Of a stretch of 9,932 nucleotides of DNA, positions 6,455-9,932 are shown one piece after another. The DNA lies in NCBI GenBank assembly GCA_022794295.1, contig JAAWEO010000061.1, positions 1 to 9,932 of the forward strand, read 5' to 3'. The stretch's first letter is position 1. Each line of letters opens with the position of its first letter. Under the pieces are notes generated by a model. The model was not told where the DNA came from and did no database searches. It worked only from the letters and a program-made list of their open reading frames with translations. The stretch comes from Angelakisella sp. (GTDB taxonomy: Bacteria > Bacillota > Clostridia > Oscillospirales > Ruminococcaceae). The position numbers were made by a program, and so were the translations under genes.

Positions 6455-7701
6455 TGAAAACAATAGAGGAGCTGGGGAAGCAGGCCCGTAAGGCCTCTGA
6501 CCTCCTGCTCTCCGCCGGTTCCCAGGAAAAGGACAAGGGCCTTCTGACCATTGCCTCCACCCTCCGGGAAAGCGCAGGGGAGATCCTGGCTGCCAACGCC
6601 CTGGACACCGCCCGCGGCTCAGAGGCGGGGATGAGCCCCGCCCTTTTGGACCGCCTCTCCCTGGATGAAAAGCGGATAGAAGGCATTGCCGCCGCGGTAG
6701 AGGAGATCGCTGCCCTCCCTGATCCAGTGGGACAGGTGGACCGGGGCTCGGTGCGGCCCAACGGCCTTTCCATCACCCGGGTCCGGGTGCCCCTGGGGGT
6801 GGTGGGGATCATCTATGAGGCCCGGCCTAATGTGACGGTGGATGCTGCCGCCCTCTGCCTCAAGGCGGGCAGCGCCTGCATCCTCCGGGGCGGCAAGGAA
6901 GCCATCAACACCAACCTCGCCCTGGCAGGGGTGATGCGCCGGGCCTTGGAACATGCCGGACTTCCCGCCGGTGCCATCCAGCTGGTGGAGAATACCCGCC
7001 GGGAAAGCGCCCAGGAGATGATGAAGGCCAATGGCCTGATCGATGTTTTGATCCCCCGTGGGGGAGCCGGGCTGATCCAGGCAGTGGTCAATGGCTCCAC
7101 CATTCCCGTTATCCAAACCGGGGTGGGGAACTGCCATGTTTATATCGACAGCCCCTGTGACCTGGAAATGGGGGTGCGGATCATCGAAAACGCCAAGTGC
7201 AGCCGCCCATCGGTCTGCAACGCCGCAGAGACCCTTCTGGTTCACCGGGAGGCGGCAGAGCGATTTCTTCCCCTGGCAAAGGCCGCCCTGGACCGGTACT
7301 CTGTGGAGCTGCGGGGATGTCCCGAGACCCGGCGCATTTTGGGGGAGGGTGTTCGCCCTGCCACAGAGGAGGACTATGCCGCAGAGTTCGGGGACTATAT
7401 CCTGGCGGTGCGGGTGGTGGCTTCCATAGAGGAGGCCATTGCGCACATCCGGCAGTATTCCACCGGCCACAGCGAGTCCATTGTGACCAGTGACTACAGC
7501 CACAGTCAGGCCTTCACCCGCCAGGTGGATGCAGCGGCGGTGTATGTCAACGCCTCCACCCGGTTTACCGACGGGGGAGAATTCGGTTTGGGGGCGGAAA
7601 TTGGTATTTCCACCCAAAAGCTCCACGCCAGGGGTCCCATGGGACTTACAGAGCTGACCACTACAAAGTATATCGTCCTGGGCAGCGGACAGATCCGCTG
7701 A
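6451..7701 (+). CDS. proA: Gamma-glutamyl phosphate reductase (glutamate-5-semialdehyde dehydrogenase)
   Basis: ProA reduces gamma-glutamyl phosphate with NADPH to glutamate-5-semialdehyde, which cyclises to pyrroline-5-carboxylate for ProC; no proC is in this window. The 416 residues match the family length (E. coli 417). Visible signatures are VPLGVVGIIYEARPNVTVDAA (113-133), GSACILRGGKEA (140-151), the catalytic Cys256 in SRPSVCNAAETLL (251-263), and the end STRFTDGGEFGLGAEIGIST. Two adjacent ATGs are possible: 6451 gives a 4-bp overlap with proB but only 4 bases from GGGAGG (6441-6446), while 6454 gives 7 bases and may be the real start. Translation is coupled to proB, whose labile product it must receive. 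Confidence 0.98.
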   Translation: MMKTIEELGKQARKASDLLLSAGSQEKDKGLLTIASTLRESAGEILAANALDTARGSEAGMSPALLDRLSLDEKRIEGIAAAVEEIAALPDPVGQVDRGSVRPNGLSITRVRVPLGVVGIIYEARPNVTVDAAALCLKAGSACILRGGKEAINTNLALAGVMRRALEHAGLPAGAIQLVENTRRESAQEMMKANGLIDVLIPRGGAGLIQAVVNGSTIPVIQTGVGNCHVYIDSPCDLEMGVRIIENAKCSRPSVCNAAETLLVHREAAERFLPLAKAALDRYSVELRGCPETRRILGEGVRPATEEDYAAEFGDYILAVRVVASIEEAIAHIRQYSTGHSESIVTSDYSHSQAFTRQVDAAAVYVNASTRFTDGGEFGLGAEIGISTQKLHARGPMGLTELTTTKYIVLGSGQIR

Positions 7702-7727
7702 AACAGGGGACAGGAGGAACAGCGTCT

Positions 7728-8681
7728 ATGAACAGATCCATCTTCCGCGCCGGCAGGCGAAACCGCTACGCCGCACCCATTGGCGGGGTATTTATTATCC
7801 TTTGTTTGGTGGGCTTTTTCACCGTAGCCAGCTTCTGCCTGAACACCACAAAAAATCTTTTGGATAACTCCGCCCGGAAGAAGGAATTTGAACGGATGCT
7901 TCTCCCGGTGGTTATTTTTGACCCGGTGCCCTTTGAAAACCCTGTAAATATTGATAACGCCAGCCTCCTGCAATACTCCATCTGGTCCACTGCCATTGGG
8001 GAAAAGCGTAGTCAGTACGAATACGATGACGCAGGGATGATGATCATTCCCGCCAGCGATATTGACGTGGCCGCACAGCAGCTGTTTGGGCCGGACGTCC
8101 GCCTGGAGCACCGCTCCTTCGGTGACCTTCAGGACAGCTACCTGTACGAGGAGGAGATCCGTTCTTACCACGTCCCCATTATTACCATTACCGGCTTCGC
8201 CACCCCCCGGGTGGAGGAGATCAACAAAATGAGCGGGGATACCATTGAACTCCGGATGGGCTATGTCCCGCCCAGCACTATTCTGGATCTGGACGAAAAC
8301 AACAACCTGGGGGATCCGGAGCCGGAAAAATACATGATCTATGAGCTCCGCAAAAACCGCAGCGGCTGGTATCTCTATGCGGTCAAGGATGTTCCCGGCG
8401 CCGGGCTGCCTGGGGCCAATGATTTCCAGCCCCCCATGGAGCTCCCCGGCGAGGATCTCTCCATTAGCGAAATGGTACCGGAAATGGCCGGAAACGCAGG
8501 ATCTTCCTCTGTGTCCTCCGCCCCGGAGGGAGACGGTTCCTCTGACGAGGGATCTTCCTCCGACGGAGAGGGGGAAGAGGAGCCAGGCGAGGACGAGGGC
8601 GAAGGAGAAGGGGAGGAGGAGACCCCGGAGGGAGAAGAGGATCCCTCATCCGAGGAACCCCCGCCGGAAATGCAGGGATAA
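7728..8681 (+). CDS. Single-pass membrane protein of unknown function with acidic tail
   Basis: I do not recognise this 317-residue protein. Residues 1-14 are Arg-rich, followed by one hydrophobic segment (about 17-38), which predicts N-in topology with the rest outside the cell. Residues 40-255 look folded, with mixed strand/helix composition, a YHVPIITITGFATPRVEEI stretch and a late SGWYLYAV strand. The last 60 residues (258-317) are nearly all Gly/Ser/Glu/Asp/Pro, a disordered, strongly acidic tail. AGGAGG (7712-7717) lies 10 bases before the ATG; the gene starts 26 bases after proA and is the last before a strong terminator, so it is probably the fourth operon member. No cell-wall sorting LPxTG is present. 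A function in proline synthesis is not indicated by the sequence. Confidence 0.85.
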   Translation: MNRSIFRAGRRNRYAAPIGGVFIILCLVGFFTVASFCLNTTKNLLDNSARKKEFERMLLPVVIFDPVPFENPVNIDNASLLQYSIWSTAIGEKRSQYEYDDAGMMIIPASDIDVAAQQLFGPDVRLEHRSFGDLQDSYLYEEEIRSYHVPIITITGFATPRVEEINKMSGDTIELRMGYVPPSTILDLDENNNLGDPEPEKYMIYELRKNRSGWYLYAVKDVPGAGLPGANDFQPPMELPGEDLSISEMVPEMAGNAGSSSVSSAPEGDGSSDEGSSSDGEGEEEPGEDEGEGEGEEETPEGEEDPSSEEPPPEMQG

Positions 8682-8703
8682 ACAAATTGGTTTTTGCCTT
8701 ATA

Positions 8704-8740
8704 AAAAACGGCAGTACAGAGGGCCTGTGCTGCCGTTTTT
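8704..8740 (+). terminator. Bidirectional intrinsic terminator ending the pro operon
   Basis: A 16-bp stem (8704-8719 with 8725-8740, one G-U pair) has a 5-base loop. It has five T at the 3' side and a matching A-run (8703-8708) at the 5' side, so it should also work on the minus strand. It separates the plus-strand operon from the converging minus-strand genes. The 150 bases from 8741 to 8891 contain nothing I can identify. Confidence 0.92.
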
Positions 8741-8891
8741 CTATTCAGTCAAAAAAGACATGCCCGTTCTCCTTGGGAATTCCACAGCTCCGCCAGAAAG
8801 CTTTCCGGGAAAAGGGTTGACCAAAACCTTCCAGAGGCATCGAGAAGCCATTGGAGGAATAAAGAGCGGTTGACCGGCAAAAAGGGACGAT

Positions 8892-8920
8892 AAAAAAGCC
8901 CGGGCCCAAGGGACCCAGGC
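8892..8920 (-). terminator. Intrinsic terminator of the DUF2508-bofA unit
   Basis: On the minus strand a 9-10-bp GC-rich stem (8920-8911 with 8907-8898, two G-U pairs, very tight loop) is followed by six T (8897-8892). It begins 17 bases after the bofA stop codon. Confidence 0.9.
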
Positions 8921-8937
8921 GAGAGTAAGTACCCCTG

Positions 8938-9177
8938 TCACCAAAACAGCTGTAGGACCAGCATAGAGACCACCCCCGGCGCACCAAGAACGGTGCAGAC
9001 CAGCAGGGTGAACAGGTTCCAGGGCAGGGTGACACCGGTGACCAGGCCGGTGAGATTTACCGCGCCCATAGCGGTAAAGCCCATGACCGCCGAAGCAGCG
9101 GCGGTGCCAATGGCCCGGCGCATTCGGATCATTAGCGCCAGGGCCAGAAAGCCCGCAGTCAAAAGTCCGGTCATCAC
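8938..9177 (-). CDS. bofA: BofA-family protein (pro-sigma-K processing inhibitor family)
   Basis: This is a small membrane protein of 79 residues (Bacillus BofA is 87). It has one hydrophobic segment at about 3-17 followed by an RMRR cluster, and a C-terminal hydrophobic hairpin (about 39-78). The C-terminal part, NLTGLVTGVTLPWNLFTLLV followed by CTVLGAPGVVSML, fits the BofA pattern of a Gly-rich N-x-x-G segment, an (I/L)P-x-N-x-x-T core and a G-x-PG turn. In Bacillus, BofA sits in the outer forespore membrane and inhibits the SpoIVFB protease until the checkpoint is released. The first codon is GTG 9177, with ATG 9174 directly after; no good ribosome site precedes either, so translation is probably coupled to the DUF2508 gene ending 11-14 bases upstream. 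Assignment rests on motif and on the yaaL-bofA gene order known from Bacillus. Confidence 0.8.
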   Translation of the reverse strand: MMTGLLTAGFLALALMIRMRRAIGTAAASAVMGFTAMGAVNLTGLVTGVTLPWNLFTLLVCTVLGAPGVVSMLVLQLFW

Positions 9178-9188
9178 AGGATCAGAAA

Positions 9189-9527
9189 CTACCCCATGGC
9201 TTCCACCACCTCCTCCCGAAGCTCCGGCAGAACAGCGTCCCCGCTCTCGGGGATTCCGGCGGCAGGGAAGGAGAGGGGATCCTCGTCCTGCTCCTCCGCT
9301 CCTTCCTCCAGGCGCAGCTGGCGCATTAAAAAGCTGTAATAGACCTGTAAGGATTTCAGCTGGTAGATGCTGGAATCCACAACGGCGTCGTCGGTGGCGC
9401 AGTTAAACAGATCCTCGGCACAGGCCAGCTGCATCCGCACCTGAGCCAGCTTCCGGCGGAGGGTCCCTGGTTCCACCGGAATGACAGTGTCCGGCATCGA
9501 AGTGGCTTTTGCAGCAGAATGGTTCAT
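9189..9527 (-). CDS. DUF2508 (YaaL-like) family protein
   Basis: This 112-residue soluble protein has no signal peptide. Residues 22-72 match the DUF2508/YaaL pattern: an amphipathic helix (TLRRKLAQVRMQLACAEDLF), a short acidic turn (TDDAVVDSSIYQLK) and a second helix (SLQVYYSFLMRQLR), as a helical hairpin. The tail (73-112) is acidic and Pro-rich. Function is unknown in the family, but yaaL directly precedes bofA in Bacillus, as here. The start is ATG 9527, because GGGAGGAA (9540-9533) lies 7 bases upstream; the frame is open back to 9614, but that stretch overlaps the promoter region and has no ribosome site. Confidence 0.8.
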   Translation of the reverse strand: MNHSAAKATSMPDTVIPVEPGTLRRKLAQVRMQLACAEDLFNCATDDAVVDSSIYQLKSLQVYYSFLMRQLRLEEGAEEQDEDPLSFPAAGIPESGDAVLPELREEVVEAMG

Positions 9528-9614
9528 ATCGATTCCTCCCTGGGTGGAGTGTGTTCCAGGACGTTCGGATATCCCGGACGATGGCATATCCCAATACACT
9601 CTAATTTTATGCAA

Positions 9615-9641
9615 AGATTATGGCCGAAAATGCCGGAATAT
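9615..9641 (-). promoter_or_regulatory. Candidate sigma-E-type sporulation promoter for DUF2508-bofA
   Basis: Reading the minus strand, ATATT (9641-9637) is followed after exactly 14 bases by CATAATCT (9622-9615). The Bacillus sigma-E consensus is roughly KMATATT, 14-15 bases, CATACANT; the match is 5/7 and 6/8 with correct spacing. Bacillus bofA is transcribed by sigma-E. No comparable sigma-A promoter with a good -35 is visible. The start would be near 9608, about 80 bases before the ATG. Confidence 0.4.
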
Positions 9642-9671
9642 ATACCCAGGGAAAAATTTTACATCTTCGAC

Positions 9672-9719
9672 AAAAAAACAAGCCCCCTTCCATCCCCGAA
9701 GGACGGAAGGGAGCCTGTT
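9672..9719 (-). terminator. Intrinsic terminator of rnpB
   Basis: On the minus strand a 19-bp stem (9719-9701 with 9695-9677, containing G-U pairs) with a 5-base loop is followed by a T-run (9678-9672). It begins about 10 bases after the predicted 3' end of the RNase P RNA and separates it from the DUF2508 promoter. Confidence 0.92.
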
Positions 9720-9727
9720 CCTTTTCC

Positions 9728-9932
9728 TTGTGCGACCAGTTCTGTAAGCCGAGTTCTGTATTTGACAACGATCTATCTTGGCCCGGTGTCGCCACCGGGC
9801 TCCAGCCACCTAAGCGGGACCGGCGGGCCGCCGTTACTGCCCCTGTGCGGTGTTGCTTCGGGTAGGGTTTACATAGCCGCCCGGTCTCCCGGGCGCTGGT
9901 GAGCTCTTACCTCGCCTTTCCACCCTTGCCGG
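9728..9932 (-). ncRNA. rnpB: RNase P RNA, 3' part (5' end outside window)
   Basis: RNase P RNA is the catalytic subunit of the ribozyme that removes tRNA 5' leaders. On the minus strand the conserved blocks appear in order: AGGGTGGAAAGGCGAGGTAA followed by GAGCTCACCAG, GTAAACCCTACCCGAAGCAA, AGATAGATCGTTGTC and ACAGAACTCGGCTTAC, matching bacterial type A layouts. The 3' strand of the P1 helix should be AGAACTGGTCGC near 9732-9743; its partner is beyond the right edge. The 3' boundary (about 9728) is estimated from the distance to the terminator. Confidence 0.95.

Noticed and set aside
6619..7626. 335-codon minus-strand open frame opposite proA
   Set aside because: It is antisense to proA, with no domain resemblance and no ribosome site.
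9528..9614. Extended N-terminus for the DUF2508 gene
   Set aside because: The first ATG has no ribosome site and sits at the promoter; ATG 9527 has GGGAGGAA at the right distance.

Overview
The window is ordinary chromosomal backbone from a GC-rich, low-diversity-of-codon Clostridia genome, most likely an Oscillospiraceae/Ruminococcaceae-type gut Firmicute. The evidence is Gram-positive style strong Shine-Dalgarno sites, heavy G/C at third codon positions, extended -10 promoters, the DUF2508-bofA pair next to rnpB (a Firmicute sporulation neighbourhood), and an rpsO-pnp pair. The genus cannot be fixed from the sequence alone.

Layout, left to right. Bases 1-60 hold the last codons of a plus-strand gene cut by the window edge. 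Bases 61-360 are non-coding and carry two 82-nt copies of a hairpin-forming repeat exactly 100 bases apart. From about 370 a strong promoter with a structured leader drives rpsO (ribosomal protein S15). A hairpin terminator or attenuator follows, then pnp (polynucleotide phosphorylase) and its terminator. Next comes a two-gene secreted-ribonuclease unit: a lipoprotein-type barnase homologue with all catalytic residues, and, one base later, its barstar-type inhibitor. A new extended -10 promoter at about 4306-4334 then starts a tightly packed operon: a CNNM/HlyC-type membrane protein with CBS domains, proB, proA (4-bp ATGA overlaps at both junctions) and an unrecognised single-pass membrane protein with a very acidic tail. 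It ends in a strong bidirectional terminator at 8704-8740.

The right end is on the minus strand and converges on that operon. RNase P RNA (rnpB, 5' part outside the window) ends in its own terminator. Then a DUF2508/YaaL-family gene and bofA (pro-sigma-K processing inhibitor family) share a candidate sigma-E-type promoter and a strong terminator at 8892-8920.

By function the window combines RNA metabolism (S15, PNPase, RNase P, and a secreted RNase with its inhibitor), proline biosynthesis linked to a putative divalent-cation transporter, and a sporulation-checkpoint pair. The most interesting parts are the barnase-barstar pair, which has a long acidic surface tether on the toxin and a basic tail on the inhibitor, and the tandem repeat with a compensatory base-pair change. 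I see no mobile element, tRNA or CRISPR array.
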